The notes below the pieces were generated by a model. It was not told the DNA's origin and ran no database searches. It saw only the letters and a program-made list of their open reading frames with translations. From positions 42,027,030 through 42,091,029 of the forward strand of contig CM020618.1 of assembly GCA_009829735.1 (NCBI GenBank): a stretch of 64,000 nucleotides of DNA, given 5' to 3'. The stretch comes from Pyropia yezoensis (lineage: Eukaryota > Rhodophyta > Bangiophyceae > Bangiales > Bangiaceae). Of this stretch, positions 52,313 through 61,700 are shown one piece after another. Every line of letters begins with the position of its first letter. Positions within the stretch are counted from its first letter, which is position 1. Position numbers and translations under genes: made by a program.

Positions 52313-52852
52313 ACGGGGTCGAAGGCGACAAAGGAAAGTTGGGGGGCGGGAGGGGGAGGAGGGGGTTGAGCGGTGGGTATACGGTCGGCTGGCATGTACG
52401 TACACCGCTGGGTGCTGGGATTCCTCTCATTGTGTTATACGATGTGCCGCTGTGTCCGTGTGGGCGGTCGTGGTCTTATCCCACGCTGGGCGGTCTCTTG
52501 TTTTTCCGGGCCGCCAGCCGCCGTTGGCTTGCACCGTCTGCCCGTGGCCTTAACGGAGGGTGCATCTGGTCGGTCGGGGGCAAGAGGCACCGTGCGCCTG
52601 GCGGGGCGCTCCTTGTGGCTGGCTCTTGCTGTGTAGTGGGGATGCCTGGAGGCACACCCCCGGCGGGCAACGTGGGTCAACCAGAAAAAGAACATGCGGC
52701 GGCAGCTCTGCAGCCCCTACGCTGTCTAGCTAGTTTCCGCTCGCTCCTCTGTCCAGAAGGCCCACCCAAGGCCCACCCGTCCCGTTCCACCCATACCACC
52801 GCAGCCGCCTACGGGGGCGCTCGCCCCCACGACTATCACTAACAAGCGTTCT
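52313..52852. other. Intergenic region between converging genes
   Basis: It separates the 3' ends of the ARF-GEF (plus) and the small repeat protein (minus). It should hold both 3' untranslated regions. I see no further gene. Confidence 0.5.
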
Positions 52853-53134
52853 CTACGGGCGCTCCGTCTCCGTCCGCGTGCCCGTGGCGGTCTTGGCCCC
52901 CCCCACCACCGCCTTTCCCGTGCTCGCCACCGCCCCCCCCGCGTTGGACAACACCGCGCCGGTCGTGTTGACAGCGCCCGCCGCGGCGCCCGTCAGCGCA
53001 GAGCCGGCGGTGCCCAGCACCCCCGCCGCGCCGTGCAGCAGGCCCGTGGCGGCGGCGGTGACGCCCGTGCCGGCAGCGCCCACCGTCGCGGCGGCCTTGT
53101 GGGTGGCGTCTGCCGCGTGGCCGCTGCCCGTCAT
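52853..53134 (-). CDS. Small Ala/Gly-rich protein with 11-residue repeats (LEA/synuclein-like pattern)
   Basis: The 93-residue frame starts at ATG 53134 and ends at TAG 52853-52855. From about residue 18 on, Ala, Gly, Thr and Val alternate with a period of 11, for example AGTGVTAAATG, LLHGAAGVLGT, AGSALTGAAAG, AVNTTGAVLSN. The ends are more polar (HAADATHKAA; TGTRTETERP). Eleven-residue periodicity is typical of group 3 LEA proteins and synucleins, which fold into amphipathic helices on membranes or on drying. There is no signal peptide. A good TATA box lies 274 bp upstream. The function proposed is inference from the repeat pattern only. Confidence 0.6.
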   Translation of the reverse strand: MTGSGHAADATHKAAATVGAAGTGVTAAATGLLHGAAGVLGTAGSALTGAAAGAVNTTGAVLSNAGGAVASTGKAVVGGAKTATGTRTETERP

Positions 53135-53407
53135 GGTGATGGGTGGGGAGGGAGAGAGGGAAGCCCGGAGGAAGAAGGGGGAGTCGAGGCGGAGGGGAGG
53201 AGAGGGATGGGGGGCGTAGGGTGTAGGAGGTGGATGGACGGGAGCGCAAACGCAGACGGGGGACGGAAGAGCGGGAGTGGACAGAAACGTAGAGGGAACG
53301 CGTGGCTGCTGCGGCAGTGCCTGGTTGGAGAGTGTGGGCGGGAGGGTGTGGGGGTGAGGCTGGGTGATGGGGAGCACTGCGTCGGGGCGCTGCTCGAAGA
53401 GTGGCCC

Positions 53408-53414
53408 TTTTATG
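53408..53414 (-). promoter_or_regulatory. TATA box of the 11-mer repeat protein gene
   Basis: On the minus strand the sequence reads GGGCATAAAAGGGCC. It is 274 bp upstream of the ATG at 53134, leaving room for a 5' leader of roughly 240 nt. Confidence 0.5.
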
Positions 53415-55702
53415 CCCTGCGGCCGCGTCGAGAGCGGCACAGAGTACGCAGGCAGGGCGGCGGTGCGCACGAGGTGGACAGGGGCACGCGGAAAACGGCG
53501 CGCGGCGAAGGGGGAGGGGGGAGAGGGGGGGAGGGGGTCGGAACGGGCGCGGGGGGTGCTATCTGGGCCGTCGAGGGAGGAGCGCGGGTGAGGGCGGCAG
53601 GGCGGGGCGACTGCTGTAGCGAGCTCGCTAGAGGAGGGAACTACACAGCCACCCGGGCCAGACGCCGCGGGATGCGCCCGCTGGCTGACTGCAGGCGCAC
53701 GTCTGGCTTCGCTCCTCTCCCGCGGCTGCCGCCTTTGCAGCGCTTCGGAGCGCTTCCATCCGTGCACTACGTGCTCTCGTGAACGCGCCCTTGCAAGCGC
53801 GACACGTGCGCGACAGGTCTTTGCACGTGCGATCGGCCGTCGAGTGACCCCGAATTGATCGCCGTAGAAAGTACCTAGAAATACAAACTATCACCACCTG
53901 CTGAATTTCCCTTGATGCAAGCAGCAACAAGCGAGGGGCCAGAGAGGAGGGCGGACTGTCCGACACGTCGGGCATCTCCCAATGTAGTCGAGAGACAATT
54001 CTACTTCCTGCATACCGCGATCGTTCATGCTCGCCTACAACGATCGACGTCCAGACGCCGCCTCTTGTGTGCAATTGCTCTATTGTGCACAAGTTGATTA
54101 GTCCCATGCGTGACGCTCGTCTTCGTCGGTGTCCCGTCGCCTGGCCGGTGCTCCCCCGGCCCGTCGTCGCCTTCTGCTGGCACGCCACGTGATGACCCTG
54201 CCCGGCCTCCATTAGCCGCCAGCAGAGTGCCCTCTTCCCACAGAGGAGCGCGAGGGGCGGTTCTCCCCGGGCCCGCGTCCGTCGCCCGCCACCAAGGTGG
54301 CGTGAGAGGCGGCAGGGGGGAGGGGTGTGCCACCGATGGGCCAGGGAGCACACGCCGGCTACGCGCCGCCACCACCGCCGGCTGACGGCACGAGGCGGTT
54401 TTGTTGCACGGACCGTCTGCGGGCAAAAAAAGGGGGCGCGGCCCCGCTCGGGAGCTGCGCCGCGGCCGGGCCGCTCACCCACCTGCCCGTCCTGGGCCCA
54501 GCAGGCGGGGCGCCCAGGTTGGCCTGGCAGCGGCGGCTCATTGAACACTGAGCCAGACGAGCCGCCTTTGGGGGTGTGCCGGCGGGGGGGGCGCCACGGC
54601 CACGCGGCGCACAGGGCGCCTTCTCCCTCGTCGACTTTGCCCCGCAGCCCGTCGTCGCCCCTCCCACCCCGCCCCGCTGTGATCGTGACCTGGTGCCACC
54701 GAAGGGCAGCTGCCACCAGGGACAGCAGACGGCCGTGGGTGGCGCGCCGGCGATCGGACACACCTTCCGGAGGGGGGGGCCGGCCCCAGTCACGGCGCCA
54801 CCATCATTGCTTGCCGTCACAGAGCTGTTGTGGGGGGGGGTGTGCGGGGGACCTGCGGGGCGCGTGGCAGGCGGCCCAGGCCCTGTGAAACGCTGCTTGT
54901 GGGGGGGGGCGCGCGTCTGGACGTGCGTGAGGCCAGGTTTGACCACGTCCTCCTTGGAGTGGCTTTTGGGAGGGGGAGTTGACAGGACATTGATTGGTTA
55001 GCGGGGTTGGACCGCCAGCCAGTGCGGTCGTTGGGCTCTGGCAAGCCCCCCCCCCTCCCAACCGCCGCCAGCGCCGGCGTGGTACGGCGGGCGCGTCACG
55101 CCCACGCGCGTCCCGCTGTGCCGGCGGGTTGCGGGTGCACCCCGTCCCGCCTGCGCCTGGCCCGTGTCGGTGTACCCGCTGTGCCGCACTGCGCGACCGG
55201 CTGGCCCTGGTGCGCACCCCCCCCCGGCCATCGTCCCTGCGTGCGGCGTGTTGGTAGGGTGCCTGGTGGTGGCATTTGCCGAAGTGGGGCCTCCACTGTG
55301 CCCTTGATGCACCCGCGTCCTTGACCGCCCTCACCGCCGTCCGTCGGTGCTACTCCACGCTGCCGCCGACATCGAGTCGCTGTAGGCTGCAGGAACCAGC
55401 TGGCTTTGGTCACATCCGAATTGTTTCGTTCGTGTTGTCCGCCTGGCTGCTTGTTTGGTGGTCGTCGAGTAGTTGCTTGGTGGGCGGTCGTCGAGTAGAC
55501 GCCTGGACGTCCCCCACCCGTGCTTTCAACACACCCTCGGCTAGTCATCCTGCTGCCGTTTGACGCACCGGACAGCACGCAGTCGGGTGCTGCTTGCCCG
55601 TTTGGTCAACCGACCCTTATTGTTGACTGTCGCACCCATTGCTGGCCTGGCGTGCTCTTGCACCCTACCCGTCGGTCCCTGTTTCTCCGAACCCCTGCCA
55701 CC
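53415..55702. other. Intergenic, GC-rich, no supportable gene
   Basis: A more AT-balanced part at about 53800-54110 lies between GC-rich stretches with G and C runs. Several long frames overlap on both strands without motifs. The last 200 bases before 55703 probably contain the promoter and leader of the next predicted gene. Confidence 0.45.
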
Positions 55703-56296
55703 ATGTCCATGTTGGCATCCTGTTTTGGTTTTGGCAGCCGTGCCCGCAAGTCGGCACTGCCCTTTCGTCATGACCCGCCACCGGCGGACTTGGGCGTCGT
55801 TGGAGGGGCCGCTGGGGGGTTGCCGCTTCCTGCTCCTCCTCCGCTTGGGCCCGGCAACGGCGTTGGTGGCGGAGGTGATGGGGGCGGCGGCGGCGGCGAC
55901 CGCGGCAGCAACAGTCCGTACGTGTTTGCCATGCCTCCCCCAACGGGCGACAAGCCTGACGGCTCACCTACAACGCCCCCGGCGACAGCGCGGTCGCGGT
56001 ACCCGGATGCACCTGAGGGGGTTGGCCGCGGCGGCGGCGGCGAGAGGTTACCGCTCTCCCCTTCGGAGGGCACCTTTTTCGCGTCGGCGGGGGTTGGGGG
56101 AGGGGGCTCCCGAGCCCGGTGGCTGGCCGGTGCCCCTTCGGCCGGCGGGGAGGCAGGAGGAGGGAGTGCCGTTTTTTCTGACTTTGGCGGTGGCCTCGGG
56201 GGCGGAAGCGTTGTTTCCGAGACAAGGAAACGAGGTGCGTTTGCGCGGAGGCGTGGCAGCTGCGCAGCAGAAAAATTGGAGCTTGCGTTGTGTTGA
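55703..56296 (+). CDS. Possible Gly/Pro-rich protein, unrecognised
   Basis: An ATG in strong context (GCCACCATGTCC) opens 197 codons. The N-terminus MSMLASCFGFGSRARKSAL is compact and ordinary; the rest is Gly/Pro/Ser-rich and predicted to be disordered, with SPYVFAMPPP and LPLSPSEGTFFASAG segments. A GTGCGT donor at 56235 and a possible acceptor before 56939 would join it in phase to the next frame. There is no known domain, and the opposite strand is open as well, so confidence is low. Confidence 0.35.
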   Translation: MSMLASCFGFGSRARKSALPFRHDPPPADLGVVGGAAGGLPLPAPPPLGPGNGVGGGGDGGGGGGDRGSNSPYVFAMPPPTGDKPDGSPTTPPATARSRYPDAPEGVGRGGGGERLPLSPSEGTFFASAGVGGGGSRARWLAGAPSAGGEAGGGSAVFSDFGGGLGGGSVVSETRKRGAFARRRGSCAAEKLELALC

Positions 56297-56928
56297 CGAA
56301 TGCAACTGCGCGAGTTTGCATGTTGCGTTGTCTATGCCGATTCTGTCGTGATGGACCGACTGTCAAGCAGGGGTGGGTGAGTGGGTGGGGGATGATCGAG
56401 TTGCCTTCTGCGCCTATTGCGCCGGACTTCGGCAGGGCTCTTGTTGTCGGAGGGGGGATTGTATAGCCTTCCTTGCCGGCAACAGCCTTTCGGGCTTGCT
56501 GACGCCCGGTCCATGATTTTTGTCTGGCTGTACGCTTTACTTTGTTGTTTGTGCTGTGGTTGGTGTTGTGTTGGGCTGCAGACAACCTCCGGATTCCAAG
56601 GTCCCTGCGTCGCGGTGGGAATAACGTATGTGTTCTCTCTTTGGGTGTTGCAAGGATGGCGCACAGTTCGCTTGGCATGCGTATGGAGTGCTCTCTTACA
56701 TGCACGTAGAAGATGCCCTTTTGCTTGTGGTACCGTCGGTATGTGGCATGTTTGCTGACTCGTCTCTTCTTGTCGAGGTGACTTGCTGCTGCGTCTTTCG
56801 CTCTCCCCTTGGTGTTATCCTTTGTCTTCAATCTGTGGCCCTCTACTTCGCGTCTTTGTCCTTTACAGCCGCGGCCTGCACCTTTCCCCCCTGCACCCAC
56901 CTTTCTTAACCTGTCTGACGGCACGCCT

Positions 56929-57180
56929 ATGTCGGAAGCCGCCCTGGCGGCGCTGGCGCCTTCCCCTCCAAGCGCTTCCGTTAGCTCTACCGCTGCTGAA
57001 GCCGCTGCCGACGCGTCTGCCTTTATGAAGGTGCAGCGTTGGGTGCGGGAGGCCTCCCAGTGCAAAACGTTGGTCGTGATTGCTCCCACGGAGCCCATCA
57101 CGAACCGGGAGGACTATCCTGGGGAAGACGTACCGCCACCCGACGCGGAAGAGCACCGGGCGGCTGGACCTCGGCGGTGA
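56929..57180 (+). CDS. Possible small protein or 3' exon, unrecognised
   Basis: The frame reads MSEAALAALAPSPPSAS, then an Ala-rich helix and a more typical globular segment (FMKVQRWVREASQCKTLVV, IAPTEPITNREDYPGED), ending at TGA 57178-57180. The globular segment is less biased than the surroundings, which is why I list it. It may be an independent 83-residue protein or the last exon of the gene starting at 55703. No family is recognised. Confidence 0.3.
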   Translation: MSEAALAALAPSPPSASVSSTAAEAAADASAFMKVQRWVREASQCKTLVVIAPTEPITNREDYPGEDVPPPDAEEHRAAGPRR

Positions 57181-58139
57181 CTCGAGCAGATGGCCGTGTC
57201 CTGTGGTCTTGGGGAGGGCAGAGGTTCTTGGTGGTTGTCGATCATGTCTCTTTTTTGTGAGCCGCAGGGCAGCCAGGCTGTTGCTGTGCTGTCTCCTCTT
57301 CCTTGTTCTTTCGTCGTATTTTCCTCGCGGTTTTCCCACGTGACAGTCACTGGGCAAACCATCGTGTCGGGTCTCCCGACATGGGACGCTGCGCGCGGGA
57401 GAGGTGGTGGGGCGGGGACGAAGTGGAAAAAATGTATGGGGCGACATGTGTCGAACGAGGGGGAGGGCAGGCGCAGCGGTTGCGCCCACGGACGTGCATA
57501 TTCGGGCATGCCGAAGCCCTGCTACATTACATGTTGCCTGGTCTTCAGGTGCTGTGGGCCGTCGGGCGGCATGAGCGAGTGCACTCGATATCGCTTCAGC
57601 TCTCGTCCTTGATGGAGCCCCGTGCCACTCCATGCTCATGGTGTGTACTATATCCTTTCCCGCTGATTTTGCCTGCGGTGCGAGCAAAGCTAGGCGCTTC
57701 AGACGGACTAACATCGACGCTAGATGGCCAAGACTGGATGCTGTACGACTCAGTGCAGTATGATGTCCGATGTGCCAGGTTGCCTTGCAAGTAAGAATGT
57801 AACAGGTTGGTCAGAGGTCCTTACTTCATTGAATTGAATTGGTTGCCCATTGTACTGGACATGCACAACGTCAGCGACAGCGATGTTTATTGTCGCGCGC
57901 AGGCTGGGTACCTTGAGTGCACGATGCAAGCTTGTCAGGTGCCACACTGGTGCGGCTGTGAGCACTTCTCCAAGGACGACTGCAGACACAGCGAGGGGGC
58001 TTGAACAGCCAACGTTGGCGCAAGGCAAAAATACTCTGTCCATCTGAGTGCCGCACCAGGGTCCTCGGTCGTCCCACCTCGGTCGTCGCTCACCCGTGAT
58101 GAGACCTATGCTGTCAAGACACTGTGGACATCTGAAGCA
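57181..58139. other. Intergenic, no supportable gene
   Basis: The composition is more balanced than elsewhere. Frames up to 163 codons occur without recognisable motifs. The right end should include the 3' untranslated region of the minus-strand gene at 58140-58754. Confidence 0.4.
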
Positions 58140-58754
58140 TCAGGCCTCTACTGAACTCCATGTCCAGCCAGATCCCCCACCGTCCGGCACGGGCTCGCCA
58201 CTTCTCACGTCAAAGCCCCAGCGCGCCTTGAACATGGCCGCTGTCTCGACCTCTAGTGCCTTAGCTGCGTCGTGCATGGCCTCCTCCGCTGCAGCGTTTT
58301 CACCTTGTGGAATTGCCGGCGTGTCCCTCGTTTTGACATCTTCATCAGCGCCGTCCGCCACGGTGGCACCAGCACTTCGCGGGAGGGCCCAAAAGGCAAG
58401 CTCCTTGGCGGTGGTGGACGCAACGTCACCGGGGCCCCAAAGCCGTCGAGCTGTTGGCAGCGCGCCGGGCCGGCGTGCGTTTGTTACAACCGCACTTGGA
58501 CGCCGGACAGCCTGCGCACGAGGTCTCTTGCGGATCTTGGAGGGCGTCGGGGGCGTAGTCGCCACGCCAAGAGGTAGTCCCGTTGACTTGTGCGCCGGCC
58601 GGCGTCGTGAAGGCTTGGAGGAATGCTCCTCAGCACAGGTGCTCAGCGTGAAGCTGGGCAAAGCTGACGATCCAGACGACGCCTGCGTCGTCATCTGCGC
58701 CGGGAAGCTTGAAGGGGGGGTGACCGCCAGGTCGCCAGGCGGTGAGGTCGCCAT
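58140..58754 (-). CDS. CDK inhibitor of Kip/KRP type (C-terminal CDI domain)
   Basis: The 204-residue protein starts at the first ATG of the frame, 58754 (GCCATGGCG). The C-terminus, about residues 153-202, matches the cyclin-dependent kinase inhibitor domain: a helix (EEAMHDAAKALEVE), then FKARWGFDVRSGEPVP and GWTWSSV. Compare the general plant KRP pattern, K-Y-N-F-D-x4-EPL-x3-R-x-EW, and the animal Kip pattern K-W-N-F-D. Residues 102-110, ARRLWGPGD, resemble the RxL cyclin-binding box of animal Cip/Kip proteins. A full CDK site TPSK at 70-73 abuts the basic run KIRKRPR (73-79), a likely nuclear signal. It would bind cyclin-CDK in the nucleus and restrain the cell cycle. Divergence is high, but the order of motifs makes the call convincing. 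Confidence 0.75.
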   Translation of the reverse strand: MATSPPGDLAVTPPSSFPAQMTTQASSGSSALPSFTLSTCAEEHSSKPSRRRPAHKSTGLPLGVATTPPTPSKIRKRPRAQAVRRPSAVVTNARRPGALPTARRLWGPGDVASTTAKELAFWALPRSAGATVADGADEDVKTRDTPAIPQGENAAAEEAMHDAAKALEVETAAMFKARWGFDVRSGEPVPDGGGSGWTWSSVEA

Positions 58755-61700
58755 GGCGGTCAGCCGCGTCAGATGCGAAAAAGGGTGCGTCCTGGGAGTG
58801 AGGATAGGGGACTGTGGGCAGTGTGGAAGAGCAGCAGGGTGCAAGGGATCGATAGTGGGGGCTACGAGCAAGACGGCGACGTCCACGCTGATGTTTCTGG
58901 GGAGGGCTCAAAGCAGAGGCGAGGGTTCAGCTCGAACAGAGCGATGAAGGGCGAGCTCTCTCCACTGACGCCCGCCATCTCGCGCTTATGTACGCCCTGC
59001 CCGGGCAGCCTGTGGGGGGTGGGCAGCTGGTCAACAGGAGCAGCGGTGGTGGTGGGCACCCCCCCCCGCCCACAACGGCCGGTGGGGGGGGCTGAGAAAC
59101 GCACGCGGCAGCGCGCCAGGTGAGTGTGCCTGAGCCGTCCGCGCGACACCCCCTTAGCTGGCGATTGCGAACCAGCTGCACTCCCGGGGGGGGGGCGCTG
59201 CCCAGCGCATCAGGCAAGACATCCACACAGACTACACTCAACGGGTAGCTCTCCTGTTGCCGTTGCGGGCCTTCCCGGCGGCGAGAGGTGGCAGGCTAAA
59301 CGGGAGAGGGGCCCCGGATCGTGCTCGGATGGAGGGGGGTATGGCGTGGCAGGGACTCAGCGGAAGTGCTGCTGGGCACACGTCTAGACCGCAGGAATGA
59401 TGACCGTGGACAGCTTTACCCATTTAAACAAGCTGAGCGACCCCACGGCGGACCTGCCCAGCAAGTATGCAGTGTCCTGCCTCAGAGCGCCGACGAGCGC
59501 TGGCGCACGCCAAACAGGCCATCCCCCACGCCCGCCCGAGATTGGTGATAGAAAACCAGCCACGAGCGCCAGACCACGCCGGGGGGGGGCCTGGAAGCAC
59601 AGCTGTGCACATGGCGATAGCAATAGATAGCCGTGCAGCGGGGTAGGCTCGCGTGCGCGAGTGTCGCGCGCAGGAGAGGGCTGGAGGAGCGCCCCCCCAC
59701 AACTGTCCATCGGAGAGGGGGGTGGCCAAATTCGAAGCCACCCCCTCCTCGACCGGCCAGTCCACGCCCGCCCCCCCGTGCCCCCCCCGCAGGAGGAGGG
59801 TGAAACAGCCGCCAAAAACGGCTCGCGAGGCGGAACAACCGCGGCATGGCCAGGCGGAATGGTCCCCCAGAACGTAGACGAAGTCTTTGGCCCGGCTTTC
59901 TGGGGGGTGCAGGTCGCCAACCAAAGCGTAGGACAACAGGGCGGGTGGTGCGGCAAGCGCGTGAGCGCACAGGGTCCATGAGCGCCGGATCCCAGTCTAT
60001 CGAGATCAACTCGTCATAACCTCTGTCGAGAATTGAAGCTCAGAGACCCGAGAGTCTCTCGAGGCTACATCGAGACGCTTATCGGGCCTCTCCTAACGAG
60101 GTCGATGTGGCACGAACGCCGGCAGAACTAACCGCCTCCCTTCACGGCCGTTGTTCGAGGGAGCGGTGACACAACGCCCGGCGAGAACTGGTCCTGCGTC
60201 AAGAGCGCCTGTGACTTACAGAAGAAGCAGGAGGCCACAGCAAGTAACATGCTTTTCTTTCATCCTGGTGGCACAAGCCAAACGCTTTCTAAAAGCTTCC
60301 ACACGGATTCGACAAGGACAAAGCAACCGAGGAGTCCGAACAGGTCTCGGAACAGAGAGGGCATGACCGTGTGAAGGACAAGACCTTTGGATGCAAGCGT
60401 AAAACCTCAATAAGCGTCGAAAGCTCAAACGTGGTGAGGCGGCGCGTCTCGGCCACGCTCTTCATCCCGTATTTCTGTGCTCAAACTATCAGCCGAGAAT
60501 AGCTTCTTTCGCCACTGGACCCCCGTAGACGGAGCTTCAGAGCAAACACACCTTGTACTTGTACATTTACGTGAAGTATCATGCACAGAGCGGCCAACCC
60601 ACACCGCAGACTCCCTTTCTCTTCCCGCTCGAGAGGGCCTCTCCATCTGCGCTCGCAACGTGTCCGCGATCCCCCTATTTTTCTACCCTGGCCGAGCCCC
60701 CACTCCCAATTCCGTGCGTGCGAAGCGCTGGTACAAGCGGGAGCCAAGTATCTACTGTAAGAATGAGAGACTTCTGAAACATGTATTGTGCTACAGTCGG
60801 GAGCGCTTTCGCAGCCTGACCCGTATCGCAGACGACCGAAGGTCGACGTGGACCATTTCCTCAACGTGTTTTCCTTGGCGTGGTTTGCGAAGCCACATTG
60901 TAAACGCAGTTGGTACCCACTTCGATGTTGCGAAAAGGAACTTAGCCAGTTCATATGGACACACGACGACCAGTTGCCGTTTGTGAAGTGGTAGGCTCGG
61001 CGCTCCTGCTGGGCCGTATTCCCAACAGCTGAGGCCGTTCTAAATTCAAAGATGCCCATTGGACAACCCCTCCCCCTCCCTTCAGCGCTGAAATTGGCTG
61101 GACAAGGCGCACCCCCGCCGCCCCCTCCCTGAAGAGCAATCATGTGCTCAGCTGCGAGACACTCCAGGAGTGTACCCCTGTCAGCCACTTTGCGTTGGGC
61201 ACGCGTTGAGCTCAGTGACATCAGCTCACGGCCGCTTGCTCAGGCAGCGACAGGTCACACGGCACGGCACTGGTTGACCCTCACCCGTCCTTCTGGCTGT
61301 ATGGCTGTTGTCGTGTCGCCAGGGCCCATCCCCATTCGCGCCGACAAACTGCTGGCGTCCGCCACCGCAACAGCAAACGCCCACACGAGACTTGGCGGAC
61401 GTGCCCAGACACCCCCCATGGCGGTACCAAAAATGCAGGCATAGCATCGCCTCTCTCCGACTCACCGAGGAGCCTCCGCGGCGGCCCCACCGCGTTGGGT
61501 ACCACCTGACCCAGCGACCGGTATCTAGCGGTGCCGCCCCCCACCGCTGCCAGACGCCGCAGATGTTGGGGCTTGCATATTGCGAAGGAGGGGGGGGCGG
61601 GTACCGGGTGCAGCCAATCAAAACTGAGCCACCACACACGTGCTGCACCGTCGCAGGCCCTTCCTCACACTCTCGAGCCCTGTGCCGTCCGAAAGACAAC

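Noticed and set aside
53628..54761. 377-codon minus-strand frame
   Set aside because: No motif, biased composition, and both strands are open; not supportable as a gene.
58048..58947. 299-codon plus-strand frame opposite the CDK inhibitor
   Set aside because: It overlaps the minus-strand frame that has recognisable motifs; the plus-strand product shows none.
60000..60130. Possible structured RNA (GAGAGTCTCTC palindrome and neighbouring inverted repeats)
   Set aside because: No tRNA, 5S or snRNA signature could be matched, and short palindromes alone are not sufficient.
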